Positions 45,014-54,449 of a DNA stretch of 64,000 nucleotides are shown here, piece by piece; positions within the stretch are counted from its first letter, which is position 1; each line of letters begins with the position of its first letter. The position numbers and the translations under genes are program-made. This stretch comes from Pseudomonadota bacterium (GTDB taxonomy: Bacteria; Pseudomonadota; Alphaproteobacteria; Sphingomonadales; Sphingomonadaceae), in the NCBI GenBank assembly GCA_023389105.1, contig JAEWEY010000001.1, forward strand, positions 62,001 through 126,000, read 5' to 3'. Below the pieces are notes generated by a model that saw only the letters and a program-made list of their open reading frames with translations, was not told where the DNA came from and made no database searches.

Positions 45014-45244
45014 ATGAAAGTGATCCCTAAATTCCTTTGCCGCAGGTTCGGCCATCGCCGATCTTCGCGTGGCGCTTACCTCGATGAGCAGGAACATCGT
45101 TGGCGTTCGGTGTGCCGGCGATGCGGCGTGCCGCTGCGCAAGCACGGTCTTCGCGGCTGGGAAGAAATTCGGGCTGAGGAGGAAGAGATGGAGGCCCGAG
45201 CCGGAATCGAACCGGCGTGCAAGGATTTGCAGTCCTCTGCGTAA
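45014..45244 (+). CDS. Small basic CxxC protein, possible gene, overlaps tRNA-Cys
   Basis: 76 residues as read. The N-terminal 55 (FLCRRFGHRR, then RWRSVCRRCGVPL) resemble a small zinc-ribbon protein, with Cys pairs in FLC and CRRC. The last 20 residues are translated from the antisense of tRNA-Cys (EARAGIEPACKDLQSSA is the usual tRNA artefact), so the real 3' end is uncertain. I recall similar short proteins in sphingomonads. Coding status is moderate. The strand is convergent to the tRNA. Confidence 0.45.
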   Translation: MKVIPKFLCRRFGHRRSSRGAYLDEQEHRWRSVCRRCGVPLRKHGLRGWEEIRAEEEEMEARAGIEPACKDLQSSA

Positions 45245-45262
45245 CCACTCCGCCATCGGGCC
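45189..45262 (-). tRNA. tRNA-Cys (anticodon GCA)
   Basis: 74 bases on the minus strand. The acceptor stem GGCCCGA pairs with TCGGGCC, the anticodon loop reads CTGCAAA with GCA as anticodon, the T-loop TTCGATT is present, and CCA is encoded at the end. Convergent with the small CxxC frame. Confidence 0.95.
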
Positions 45263-45409
45263 GGGGAGAGCGCGCGCTTTGGCGCGACCGTGCGGCTCAG
45301 GTCAACCCCGTCCCTCCCTTTGTCTTTCGATGAACGATGGTTGGCGCGGGTGGCGCTGGCCGATATGAGCCACCACATCGCCGGCCTTCGCGAAGCGCGC
45401 AGGTCGCGC

Positions 45410-45440
45410 TTGAACTTTAGGTGTGTTAGCGGCATATAAC
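45410..45440 (+). promoter_or_regulatory. Putative promoter immediately upstream of pcm
   Basis: TTGAAC at 45410-45415 and CATATA at 45433-45438, spaced 17 bases, form a near-consensus sigma-70 type promoter. The -10 element lies only 6 bases before the pcm ATG (45445), so a transcript would begin at or very near the start codon. No Shine-Dalgarno sequence is seen between them. Prediction only. Confidence 0.4.
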
Positions 45441-45444
45441 AGTT

Positions 45445-46092
45445 ATGACGGTGCAGAGTCCGATCCCCGATTTCGCTGTAGCCCGCGAGGCGATGGTCGA
45501 AAGCCAGCTTCGCCCACAGGGCGTGACCGATCCCGGCGTCCTCGACGCGATGGGGAAGGTTGCGCGCGAGAAATTCCTGCCGAGCCATACGCGGCCGCTG
45601 GCTTATGTCGATCGCGCCGTTGGGCTTGGCGGCAACCGCTTCCTGCCCGCGCCCGCGGTGCTTGGGCAATTGCTGACCCAGATGCGGCCGGAAGCGGGGC
45701 AAAGCGCTTTGGTGATCGGTGCAGGAACCGGCTATTCCGCGGCGGTACTCACAGCGATTGGGCTGCGGGTCACGGCAATCGAAAGCGATGCGGAGCTCAT
45801 AGCTGCCGCAGGGCCGGGCGTGAGCCTCATCTCCGGCAATCTTGAATCGGGCTCTGCGAACGGCGGCTCATTCGACCAGATCCTCATCGATGGCGCTGTC
45901 GAATATATTCCAGTAGCCATCATCGATCAGCTTGCCGATGGTGGCCGGCTCGGGGCGGCACTGATCGACCGCGGCATCACGCGGCTTATCGTCGGGCGCA
46001 AGGCCGGCGGGGCCTTCGGCTACCTTTCCATCGGCGATGCCGGAGTGCCGGCACTGCCGGGTTTCAGCCGGCCGCAGGTTTTCAGCTTTTAG
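45445..46092 (+). CDS. pcm: Protein-L-isoaspartate O-methyltransferase-like protein
   Basis: 215 residues. SAM-dependent methyltransferase fold: MVESQLRPQGVTDPGVLDAM and VAREKFLP near the N-terminus, the SAM motif ALVIGAGTGYSAAVLTAIG near residue 92 and ILIDGAVEYIP near 147. Repairs isoaspartyl residues in the cytosol in typical members; here the domain is shorter than in E. coli Pcm in some loops. First gene of pcm-tolC-popZ-like. There is no obvious ribosome-binding site. Confidence 0.9.
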   Translation: MTVQSPIPDFAVAREAMVESQLRPQGVTDPGVLDAMGKVAREKFLPSHTRPLAYVDRAVGLGGNRFLPAPAVLGQLLTQMRPEAGQSALVIGAGTGYSAAVLTAIGLRVTAIESDAELIAAAGPGVSLISGNLESGSANGGSFDQILIDGAVEYIPVAIIDQLADGGRLGAALIDRGITRLIVGRKAGGAFGYLSIGDAGVPALPGFSRPQVFSF

Positions 46093-46101
46093 GGGACGGG
46101 C

Positions 46102-47610
46102 GTGGTTCGCAAGCTCATTTCGGGGGCGCTCATCGCTGCGCTCATGGCAGGAACGGCCAGCGCAGATACGCTGCGCGAGGCGCTGGTCTCGGCTTACCAG
46201 ACCAATCCGACGCTAAATTCGCAGAGAGAAACGCTGCGCGGAACTGACGCTACCGTCGCGATCGCCAAGGCCGCCGGCCGGCCGCAGGTGAGTGGACAAG
46301 TTGGGTTGAACCGCAACCTTACGCGCAGCGGCGTGATCGCACAGACCCAGGGAAATTCTCATAACATCAGCCTGAGCGGCGGCATCGACATTACCTATCC
46401 GTTGTTCAACGGCGGTGCTGTCCGGAATAATGTGCGCGCAGCAGAAACGCGCGTCGAAGCCGGCAGGGCAACCCTGCGGGCGGTCGAAGGCGACGTGTTC
46501 ACGCAGGCCGTGGCGGCGTACATGGACGTGATCCGCGACCGTGCGATCGTCGAGCTCAACCAGAACAACGTCAAGGTGCTCGACACCAACCTGCAGGCGA
46601 CGCAGGATCGGTTCCAGATCGGCGACTTGACCCGCACCGACGTTGCACAGTCCGAGGCCCGTTTGTCGCTGGGCAGGTCTCAGCTTGCGACGGCGCAGGG
46701 CCGCCTGGTCGGCAGCGAGGCCACCTACCGCCAGATCGTTGGTCATGCGCCGGGCGTACTGGCGCCACCGCCGCCGCTGCCGCCGCTGCCAAAGACGGCG
46801 GACGAGGCGGTGCAGATCGCGCTCGCCAACAACCCGGACCTTGTGGCCATCAGTCGTCAGGCGGTTGCCGCCGGTTATGACGTGAATGTGGCGCGTGCGG
46901 GCCGCCTGCCCACCGTTGGCGCAGTCGCTTCAGGCGATTACGTCAATCAGATCACGGGCGGGACAAATGGTCTGAGCCGGGCCGGCACCGCCACTTCGAT
47001 TGGCCTTTCCGCCAACATCCCCCTGTTTCAAGGTGGTCTTCCTGCGGCGCGGATCCGCCAGGCGCAGGCGCAGCAAGGCGCAGTGCTGGAACAGGTTGTT
47101 GGCACCGAACGCGCGGTGGTGCAGGCGGCAAGAGCCGCCTTCGCCAATTATGACGCGGCGCAACGCGCGATCCAGGCAAACACCGTAGCGGTCCAGGCCA
47201 ACCAGCTGGCGCTCGAAGGTAACCGTGCCGAGCAGGGCGTCGGTACACGCACCATCATCGAAGTCCTGAACGCGGAGCAGGAATTGCTGAACGCGCAGGT
47301 GCTGCTCGTGACTGCCAAGCGCGATGCCTATGTGGCGGGTTTCCAGCTGCTCAATGCTATGGGTCAGGCGCAGGCTCAATATCTGGGACTGGACGGCGGG
47401 CCGTTGTACGATCCGCTTGGCAACTATCGCACCGTTTCGAAGAACTGGAACGACTGGGCGAGTGATCCGCGTCACCCGACCATCTCCACGCGGACGGTCG
47501 CGCCCGAAGAAATGCCGGCTGCGCCGATTGTCACGCCTGAGGTGGGTACGCCGCGAATCGACCCGACGCCGCCGGTAATCACGACGGGCGTGACTCCGAC
47601 CCCGCAATAA
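46102..47610 (+). CDS. TolC-family outer membrane channel protein
   Basis: 502 residues. Signal peptide (MVRKLISGALIAALMAGTASA) then two outer-membrane efflux repeats: TLREALVSAYQTNPTLNSQRE at 24 and VQIALANNPDLVAISRQ near 235. A proline-rich C-terminal tail (from about 465) is an addition to the fold. Trimeric exit duct for type I secretion and RND pumps. The start is GTG at 46102 with AGGGGACGGG upstream, 9 bases after the pcm stop. No RND or ABC partner gene is nearby. Confidence 0.94.
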   Translation: MVRKLISGALIAALMAGTASADTLREALVSAYQTNPTLNSQRETLRGTDATVAIAKAAGRPQVSGQVGLNRNLTRSGVIAQTQGNSHNISLSGGIDITYPLFNGGAVRNNVRAAETRVEAGRATLRAVEGDVFTQAVAAYMDVIRDRAIVELNQNNVKVLDTNLQATQDRFQIGDLTRTDVAQSEARLSLGRSQLATAQGRLVGSEATYRQIVGHAPGVLAPPPPLPPLPKTADEAVQIALANNPDLVAISRQAVAAGYDVNVARAGRLPTVGAVASGDYVNQITGGTNGLSRAGTATSIGLSANIPLFQGGLPAARIRQAQAQQGAVLEQVVGTERAVVQAARAAFANYDAAQRAIQANTVAVQANQLALEGNRAEQGVGTRTIIEVLNAEQELLNAQVLLVTAKRDAYVAGFQLLNAMGQAQAQYLGLDGGPLYDPLGNYRTVSKNWNDWASDPRHPTISTRTVAPEEMPAAPIVTPEVGTPRIDPTPPVITTGVTPTPQ

Positions 47611-47625
47611 CGTTACTGCTTGGCC

Positions 47626-48048
47626 ATGCAGTCGCCAGGCCGTGAACCTTCGATGGAAGACATCCTCGCCTCGATCAAGAAAGTGATCGCGGAAGAGAAA
47701 GATTTGCGCGCGGCGCCGGCGCCTGAGTCCGTTGAAGATGATCCCCTTCCGGAAGACGAACCCGGCGATGACGTTTTGGAGCTTGACGAACCGCTTGCCC
47801 CGCCCATCGACCTCGGGCCGCCGCTGGTCGATGAACAAGCCGCCGGCCGGAGCCGCCAGCGGCTCGAGGAACTTCAGACTGTCGCTGCGACAGTCCCGCC
47901 GCCACCGGCTGGCCCCAACCCGCTCGAAGAGATCATTCGCGGGATGCTTCGTCCGATGCTCAAACAATGGCTCGACGAGCATCTGCCGCAGATGGTCGAC
48001 GAGCATGTGAAGCGCGAAATTTCGCGGATTACCGGGCGGCCACTCTAA
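47626..48048 (+). CDS. PopZ/DUF2497-family polar organising protein
   Basis: 140 residues from ATG 47626. The N-terminal helix EPSMEDILASIKKVIAEE and the C-terminal region NPLEEIIRGMLRPMLKQWLDEHLPQMVDEHV are the two conserved parts; a Pro/Asp-rich acidic linker lies between. In Caulobacter PopZ forms a polar scaffold that anchors the chromosome origin. A start TTG lies two codons upstream but ATG is preferred. Sits between tolC and valS (with the S9 peptidase inserted), as in many alphaproteobacteria. Confidence 0.88.
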   Translation: MQSPGREPSMEDILASIKKVIAEEKDLRAAPAPESVEDDPLPEDEPGDDVLELDEPLAPPIDLGPPLVDEQAAGRSRQRLEELQTVAATVPPPPAGPNPLEEIIRGMLRPMLKQWLDEHLPQMVDEHVKREISRITGRPL

Positions 48049-48085
48049 ACTTCCCGCTTTGCCGCCGGTTTGCTACGCCTCCGGC

Positions 48086-50179
48086 ATGATCAGCCTCAAG
48101 CTCCGCCTCACCGTCGCTGCCGCCGCGCTTGCGACTTCCCCGCTCGTCGCAAGGCCGATGACCGCGGCCGACATGCAGTCGATGCACCGCGTCGGCGCGC
48201 CGGAAGTTTCGCGCGACGGGCGCTACGCAGTCTTCACGATCTCAGACACGGACTGGAGCAAGAACAAGCGAAGCAACACGCTGCATCTGCTCGACCTGCG
48301 CCGCCCGGGCGCCGCGCCGATGCCCATCAAGGGGGCGGAAAAGGCGCATGATGGGGTGTTCGGGCCGGATGGTGCACTTTACTTCCTGATGGCCGCTGGC
48401 GACCAGGATCAGCTATTCCGCATGCCTGTCGGCGGCGCGCCTGTGCAGATCAGCAACTTCAAGGGCGACATCAGCGGATTCCGGCTGGCGCCGAACGGGT
48501 CGACCGTGGTCGTCTGGGCCGATCGCGACCTCCGCTGCGCCGACCTAGCTTGCGCCGGATTGCCGGCCAAGCGGCCGACCGGATCTGGCCGCACCTACGA
48601 CCAATTGTTCGTCCGGCACTGGGATACGTGGGCGGAGCCGGGCGTGAAGTCGCGGTTGTTCGGCTTCGCGGTTTCGGGCGGCAAGCTTGTCGGGAGCGGC
48701 ACGCCGCTAACTGGGGCACTGGTCGGCGACACGCCGTCCAAGCCGTTCGGCGGAGCCGAGGAGATTGCGCTCTCTCCGGACGGCCGCACGGTTTTCTTCA
48801 CTCTCCGTGAAGCGGGCCGGATCGAGGCCAAGTCGACCAACCTCGACATCTTCCAGGTGCCGGCGGACGGGTCCGCGGCGCCGATCAACCTGACCGATGC
48901 GAACGACGGCACCGACACGTTGCCGACAGTCTCGCCGGACGGACGCACGCTGGCTTATGTTGCCATGGCGCGACCGACCTATGAGGCCGACCGCCAGGTG
49001 TTGCAGCTGCGCGACCTCGCGACAGGCCAGACCCGCGCGATCACGCAAAAGTGGGATCGTTCAATCGACTCGATTGCCTGGTCGAACGACGGACGCTCGC
49101 TGTTCGTGACGGTCGGCGATACCCTCGAAGAGCCGGTTTTCCGCGTGGACGCCGTGACGGGCGCGGTGACCCGCCTCACCGGGGACGGTCACTACGGAAA
49201 CGTCCGCGTTCTTCCTGGTGGTCAGCTGCTGGCGACAATGAACAGCATCATGGCGCCGGACGACATCTACCGGATCGATGCCGGCGGCCGGAACGTGAAG
49301 CTGACGGACGTCAATCGCCAGTTGCTAGCGCAGCTCGACCCGGTCACCTTCCAGAAGTTCAGCTTCAAGGGCGCCAACAACGACACGGTGTGGGGCTGGA
49401 CTCTGAAGCCAGTGATGAACCGGCCACTACCGATCGCTTTCCTGGTGCACGGTGGGCCGCAGGGCAGCTTCTCCAACAGCTGGTCTTATCGATGGAACCC
49501 GCGACTGTTCACCGCGCCCGGATATGCCGCGGTCAGCGTCGATTTCCACGGTTCGACCGGCTACGGCCAGGCCTTCACCGACGCGATCAACCGCAATTGG
49601 GGCGGCTGGCCGCTCGAGGACCTGCAGAAGGGTCTCGCCTACATAACCGCCAAGGACCCGCAGCTGGACGCGGCGAACGCCTGCGCACTTGGCGGATCCT
49701 ACGGCGGCTACATGATGAACTGGATCGAAGGGCAGTGGCCCGACCGGTTCAAGTGCATCGTCCAGCATGATGGCGTGTTCGATGCCCGCGCCATGGCCTA
49801 CGAGACCGAAGAGCTATGGTTCGACGAGTGGGAGCATGGCGCAAAGGCCTATTACGAAGCGCCCGCCGAGTTCGAAAAATGGAACCCGGTGAATTACGTG
49901 CAGAACTGGCGCACGCCGCAGCTGGTGATCACCTCCGAAAAGGATTTCCGGATACCCTATACGCAGGGGATTGCGGCCTTCACCGCCCTTCAAAGGCGCA
50001 ACATCCCGTCGCGCCTGCTGATTTTCCCGGATGAGAATCACTGGGTGCTGAAGCCCAAAAACTCGGTGCAGTGGTATGACGAGGTGTTCAGCTGGATGGG
50101 CCGGTACATCGGCGGTCAAATGCCGGCGGTGCAGCCCGTTCCCGCGCCGACTGCCAAGACCAAGCCCGAGCGAGGTTGA
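48086..50179 (+). CDS. S9-family (prolyl oligopeptidase) serine peptidase, secreted
   Basis: 697 residues. Signal peptide (LKLRLTVAAAALATSPLVA). An N-terminal beta-propeller of WD40/PD40-like repeats (VSPDGRTLAYVAMAR near 290) precedes an alpha/beta-hydrolase domain with nucleophile Ser in GGSYGGYMM near 537 and the His in ENHWVLKP near 652. Resembles dipeptidyl/acylaminoacyl peptidases. The start at 48086 gives the signal peptide; the upstream frame does not. It lies between the popZ-like gene and valS, which are usually adjacent. Confidence 0.92.
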   Translation: MISLKLRLTVAAAALATSPLVARPMTAADMQSMHRVGAPEVSRDGRYAVFTISDTDWSKNKRSNTLHLLDLRRPGAAPMPIKGAEKAHDGVFGPDGALYFLMAAGDQDQLFRMPVGGAPVQISNFKGDISGFRLAPNGSTVVVWADRDLRCADLACAGLPAKRPTGSGRTYDQLFVRHWDTWAEPGVKSRLFGFAVSGGKLVGSGTPLTGALVGDTPSKPFGGAEEIALSPDGRTVFFTLREAGRIEAKSTNLDIFQVPADGSAAPINLTDANDGTDTLPTVSPDGRTLAYVAMARPTYEADRQVLQLRDLATGQTRAITQKWDRSIDSIAWSNDGRSLFVTVGDTLEEPVFRVDAVTGAVTRLTGDGHYGNVRVLPGGQLLATMNSIMAPDDIYRIDAGGRNVKLTDVNRQLLAQLDPVTFQKFSFKGANNDTVWGWTLKPVMNRPLPIAFLVHGGPQGSFSNSWSYRWNPRLFTAPGYAAVSVDFHGSTGYGQAFTDAINRNWGGWPLEDLQKGLAYITAKDPQLDAANACALGGSYGGYMMNWIEGQWPDRFKCIVQHDGVFDARAMAYETEELWFDEWEHGAKAYYEAPAEFEKWNPVNYVQNWRTPQLVITSEKDFRIPYTQGIAAFTALQRRNIPSRLLIFPDENHWVLKPKNSVQWYDEVFSWMGRYIGGQMPAVQPVPAPTAKTKPERG

Positions 50180-50210
50180 TGCTGCAACGCAGCGCGGTTA
50201 GTCGCGCTGC

Positions 50211-52970
50211 ATGAGCGAGCTGCCAAAGACCTTCGAACCCCGCGCGATCGAGGATCGCTGGTACGGCCATTGGGAAAGCTTGGGCCTGTTCCGACCGGAA
50301 CGGCCCGAGGCGACGCCGTTCACGATCGTAATGCCGCCGCCCAACGTGACGGGCTCGCTCCACATCGGCCATGCGCTCGACAATACATTGCAGGATATCC
50401 TGACACGGCGCGAACGGATGCGCGGCAGGGATGCATTGTGGGTGGTCGGCACCGACCACGCTGGGATTGCGACGCAGATGGTCGTCGAGCGCAACCTGGA
50501 AAGCCAGGGGATCAAGCGGGCGGACATCGGCCGCGAAGCCTTTCTGCAGCACGTGTGGGAGTGGAAGGCTCAATCGGGAGGCGCGATCACGCGGCAGCTG
50601 CGGCGGCTCGGTGCCAGCTGCGACTGGGCCAACGAGCGGTTCACCATGGACGAGGGCTTCTCGAAGGCGGTGATCAAGGTCTTCGTCGAACTCTACAACC
50701 GCAACCTGCTGTACCGCGCGAAGCGGCTGGTGAACTGGGATCCCAAGTTCCAAACGGCGATCAGCGATCTCGAGGTCGAGAACCGCGAAGTCCCGGGCCA
50801 CATGTGGCATTTCAAATATCCGCTCGAGGGCGGTCAGACCTACACCTACGTCGAGAGAGACGCGGACGGGAAGGTCACGCTTCGGGAAGAGCGCGACTAT
50901 ATCTCGATCGCCACCACGCGGCCGGAAACGATGCTGGGCGACGGCGCGGTCGCGGTTCACCCCGACGACGAGCGCTATCGTCCTATCGTTGGCAAACTTT
51001 GCGAGATCCCGGTCGGCCCGAAAGAGCATCGCCGGCTGATCCCCATCATCACCGACGAGCATCCCGATCCGAACTTTGGGTCGGGCGCAGTGAAGATCAC
51101 CGGCGGGCATGACCTGAACGATTATGGCGTGGCGCAGCGTAACGGGCTGCCGATGTACCGGCTGATGGATTCGACGGCGCGTATGCGCAGCGATGGGCCG
51201 TCCTATGCCGAGTCCGCCCAGCGCGCGCAGGCGATTGCTCGTGGCGAAACGGCGACGCCGGAAGAAGTCGACGCGCTGAACCTCGTGCCGGAAGCCTATC
51301 GCGGCCTCGACCGCTACGATGCCCGCAAGCGGGTCGTCGCCGACATCGATGCCGAAGGCCTGATGCTGCAGGTCGAAGACAAAATGATCATGCAGCCGTT
51401 CGGCGACCGGTCCGGCGTCGTCATCGAGCCGATGCTAACCGATCAATGGTACGTCGACGCTGAAACGTTGGCCAAGCCGGCGATCGAGGCGGTGCGCTCG
51501 GGCGACATTGCGTTGGTGCCGGAGACCTGGAAAAAGACCTGGTTCAACTGGCTCGAGAATATCCAGCCCTGGTGCGTATCGCGCCAATTGTGGTGGGGAC
51601 ATCGCATTCCCGCATGGTTCGATGCGAGCGGCAACGTTTATGTTGCCGAAACACTTGCCGAGGCACAACAGCAGGCGGGCAACGGCGTGCCCCTCCGCCA
51701 GGACGAAGACGTTCTGGATACTTGGTTCTCGTCCGCGCTGTGGCCGTTCGCGACACTCGGGTGGCCAGACAACACGCACGATCTACAGCGACACTATCCG
51801 AACGACGTGCTGATCTCGGGCTTCGACATCATCTTCTTCTGGGATGCCCGCATGGCGATGCAGGGCTTCGAGTTCATGGGCGAGCGTCCGTGGAAGACAC
51901 TCTATCTCCACGGCCTGGTTCGCGACGCCAAGGGCCAGAAGATGTCCAAGTCGAAGGGCAATACGGTCGATCCGCTTGGGCTAACCGACCAGTATGGCGC
52001 GGACGCGCTGCGCTTCACGCTGGCGGCGATGGAAAGCCAGGGTCGCGACATCAAGCTCGATGAAAAGCGGGTCGAGGGCTATCGCAACTTCGCGACCAAG
52101 CTGTGGAATGCGGCGCGCTTCCTGCAGATGAATGGCGTGGGCGCGAGCGAGAGCATCGCGGCGCCCGAAGCCGCGCTGCCGGTCAACCGCTGGATCATTG
52201 GCGAGGTCGTCGAAACGCTGGGCAAGCTCGACCGCGCGTTCGACGAGCTGCGTTTCGACGACATGGCGAGTGCCATCTACCATTTCGTCTGGGGCACATT
52301 CTGCGACTGGTACGTCGAGCTGATCAAGGGCGCGTTCGATGAGGAGACCAAGCGCGTCGCCGCCTGGGCGTTCGACCAGATCTTGGTGATGCTTCACCCG
52401 CTTATGCCCTTCATCACCGAAGAGCTGTGGAACGCGAATAAGCGGCCGTACGAATTGATCGTCGCGAAGTGGCCGGCTCCCAAAGCGTCGATTGATGGGG
52501 AGGCGAAAGCCGAACTCGACTGGCTGGTGCGCCTGGTCGGGGAGGTGCGCTCGGCGCGGACCGAGCTTAATGTTCCACCATCGGCCAAGCTGCATCTGTT
52601 CGCGGCGGATGCGTCCGACGCGACGGCCGCCCGCCTTGATCGGCAATTCGCAACCCTCCAGCGGCTCGCGCGGCTGGAGTCGATCCAGCTGTCGGCCTTT
52701 ACTGGCAGCGGCGCGGCGCAGGTTGTCGTCGACGAAGCGACCTATGCGCTGCCGCTGGAAGGCGTCATCGACCTGGCCGCTGAACGCGATCGTCTGGCCA
52801 AGGGTGCGGCGGCGGCAGAAAAGGAACGCGACAGCCTGGCCGCGCGTCTGGGTAACCCGAACTTCACCGAGCGTGCGAAGCCGGAGGCCGTCGAAAAGGC
52901 GCGGGCAGATCACGATGCGAAGGCCGCTGAAGCGGATCGGCTGCGGGCGGCGCTGGAGCGGCTCGGCTAA
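50211..52970 (+). CDS. valS: Valyl-tRNA synthetase
   Basis: 919 residues. Class I aminoacyl-tRNA synthetase: HIGH motif in PPPNVTGSLHIGHALD near residue 45, KMSKS in GQKMSKSKGN near 577, an anticodon-binding domain and the C-terminal coiled-coil arm (LAAERDRLAKGAAAAEKERD). Full length. ATG at 50211; no strong ribosome-binding site seen before it. Confidence 0.98.
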   Translation: MSELPKTFEPRAIEDRWYGHWESLGLFRPERPEATPFTIVMPPPNVTGSLHIGHALDNTLQDILTRRERMRGRDALWVVGTDHAGIATQMVVERNLESQGIKRADIGREAFLQHVWEWKAQSGGAITRQLRRLGASCDWANERFTMDEGFSKAVIKVFVELYNRNLLYRAKRLVNWDPKFQTAISDLEVENREVPGHMWHFKYPLEGGQTYTYVERDADGKVTLREERDYISIATTRPETMLGDGAVAVHPDDERYRPIVGKLCEIPVGPKEHRRLIPIITDEHPDPNFGSGAVKITGGHDLNDYGVAQRNGLPMYRLMDSTARMRSDGPSYAESAQRAQAIARGETATPEEVDALNLVPEAYRGLDRYDARKRVVADIDAEGLMLQVEDKMIMQPFGDRSGVVIEPMLTDQWYVDAETLAKPAIEAVRSGDIALVPETWKKTWFNWLENIQPWCVSRQLWWGHRIPAWFDASGNVYVAETLAEAQQQAGNGVPLRQDEDVLDTWFSSALWPFATLGWPDNTHDLQRHYPNDVLISGFDIIFFWDARMAMQGFEFMGERPWKTLYLHGLVRDAKGQKMSKSKGNTVDPLGLTDQYGADALRFTLAAMESQGRDIKLDEKRVEGYRNFATKLWNAARFLQMNGVGASESIAAPEAALPVNRWIIGEVVETLGKLDRAFDELRFDDMASAIYHFVWGTFCDWYVELIKGAFDEETKRVAAWAFDQILVMLHPLMPFITEELWNANKRPYELIVAKWPAPKASIDGEAKAELDWLVRLVGEVRSARTELNVPPSAKLHLFAADASDATAARLDRQFATLQRLARLESIQLSAFTGSGAAQVVVDEATYALPLEGVIDLAAERDRLAKGAAAAEKERDSLAARLGNPNFTERAKPEAVEKARADHDAKAAEADRLRAALERLG

Positions 52971-52982
52971 CAGGAGCACAGG

Positions 52983-54449
52983 ATGGCGAGCAGAGCCGGG
53001 GGCGCCCCGAAACGCGGCGACCTCACGCAGGGCAGCATCGGCCCGACGCTGCTCAAGTTCGCGCTGCCAACGCTGGCGTCCTCGATCCTGCAGTCGCTGA
53101 ACGGGACGATCAATTCGATCTGGGTCGGGAGGCTGCTCGGCGAAGGCGCGCTGGCCGCGACGTCCAATGCGAACATGGTCATGTTCCTGCTGACCGCTTT
53201 CGTATTCGGTTTCGGCATGGCCTCGACCATTCTCATCGGACAATATTGGGGACGGAAGGACGTCGACGAGGCGCGACGGATCTTCGGCACGGCAATGGGC
53301 GCCTTTGCCGTGGTCACAATTCTGGTCGGCATCGGCGGCTACTTCTCGGCGGGATCGATCCTGAGGCTGCTCGGCACGCCGGGCGACGCCGCGAAACTCG
53401 CGCTCGATTATCTGCAGGTCATCTTCCTCGCCATGCCGGCGCTGCTGCTGCTGACGCTGATGATGATGGCGCTGCGCGGGGCGGGGGACAGCCTGACGCC
53501 GCTATGGTTCATGATCATCGCCGTCGTGCTCGACAGCGGGCTCAATCCCTTCTTCATACGCGGCTTCGGGCCGATCCCCGCCATGGGCATTGCTGGGTCC
53601 GCTCTGTCCACGCTGGTCGGCAATTACGTCAGCATGATCGGCTTGCTCATTTACGTTTACGCCCGCGATCTGCCGCTGCGGCTCAGAGGGCGAGAACTGC
53701 GCTACCTGATGCCGAAGGCGGCAATTCTGAAGACGATCGTGGTCAAGGGCTTTCCCATGGGGTTGCAGATGGTCGTCATTTCGCTCTCCGCCCTTGCCTT
53801 GATCGGCATCGTGAACCGCGAGGGAGTCGAGACGACTGCAGCCTTCGGCGTCGCGATGCAGTTGTGGACCTACGTCCAGATGCCGGCGATGGCGATCGGC
53901 GCCGCGGTCAGTGCGATGGCGGCGCAGAACATCGGCGCGCGGCTGTGGGACCGGGTCGGAAAGATCACGAAGAACGGCGTGGTGCTGGTGCTGACCATCA
54001 CTGGTGCGTTGATCGTGTTGCTGACGCTTGCGGACCGGACGGTCCTCGCGCTCTTCATGGGCAGCGACAGCCCCGCGCTGCCGATCGCGCGTCATGTCCA
54101 CATGCTCGCGACGTGGAACTTCCTGCTGTTTGGCGTGACCATGGTCCTGTTTGCGACGGTGCGCGCGAACGGCGCGGTCTGGGCGCCGCTGATCGTCCTA
54201 GGCATCGGACTGCTGCCGGTTCGCTTCGGCTGGATTTTCGGCACCCGCGGCTGGCTGGGCGCGGATGCCATCTGGCTGAGCTTCCCGGTCAGCTCATTCG
54301 CCAACCTCGCCATGGCGGGCCTTTACTACTGGAAGGGTAATTGGCGGAAAGCGCAGCTTCGCGCGGAGCAGGTGCCGAGTGACGACGAGTGCATCGAGCA
54401 TGCAGAGGCCACGCGTGAGCCCGGCGGCGCGCTCAACCCTTCGGGTTAG
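52983..54449 (+). CDS. MATE-family multidrug/toxin efflux transporter
   Basis: 488 residues with twelve predicted transmembrane helices in two MatE halves (LKFALPTLASSILQSLNGTINSIWVGRLLGE near 20, KGFPMGLQMVVISLSALALIG near 245). Exports cationic drugs or dyes using Na+ or H+. Starts 12 bases after valS with AGGAG upstream. Its stop overlaps the convergent lipid kinase gene by 17 bases. Confidence 0.93.
   Translation: MASRAGGAPKRGDLTQGSIGPTLLKFALPTLASSILQSLNGTINSIWVGRLLGEGALAATSNANMVMFLLTAFVFGFGMASTILIGQYWGRKDVDEARRIFGTAMGAFAVVTILVGIGGYFSAGSILRLLGTPGDAAKLALDYLQVIFLAMPALLLLTLMMMALRGAGDSLTPLWFMIIAVVLDSGLNPFFIRGFGPIPAMGIAGSALSTLVGNYVSMIGLLIYVYARDLPLRLRGRELRYLMPKAAILKTIVVKGFPMGLQMVVISLSALALIGIVNREGVETTAAFGVAMQLWTYVQMPAMAIGAAVSAMAAQNIGARLWDRVGKITKNGVVLVLTITGALIVLLTLADRTVLALFMGSDSPALPIARHVHMLATWNFLLFGVTMVLFATVRANGAVWAPLIVLGIGLLPVRFGWIFGTRGWLGADAIWLSFPVSSFANLAMAGLYYWKGNWRKAQLRAEQVPSDDECIEHAEATREPGGALNPSG

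Noticed and set aside
51981..53243. Minus-strand frame of 420 residues opposite valS
   Set aside because: Antisense shadow of valS and the MATE gene start.
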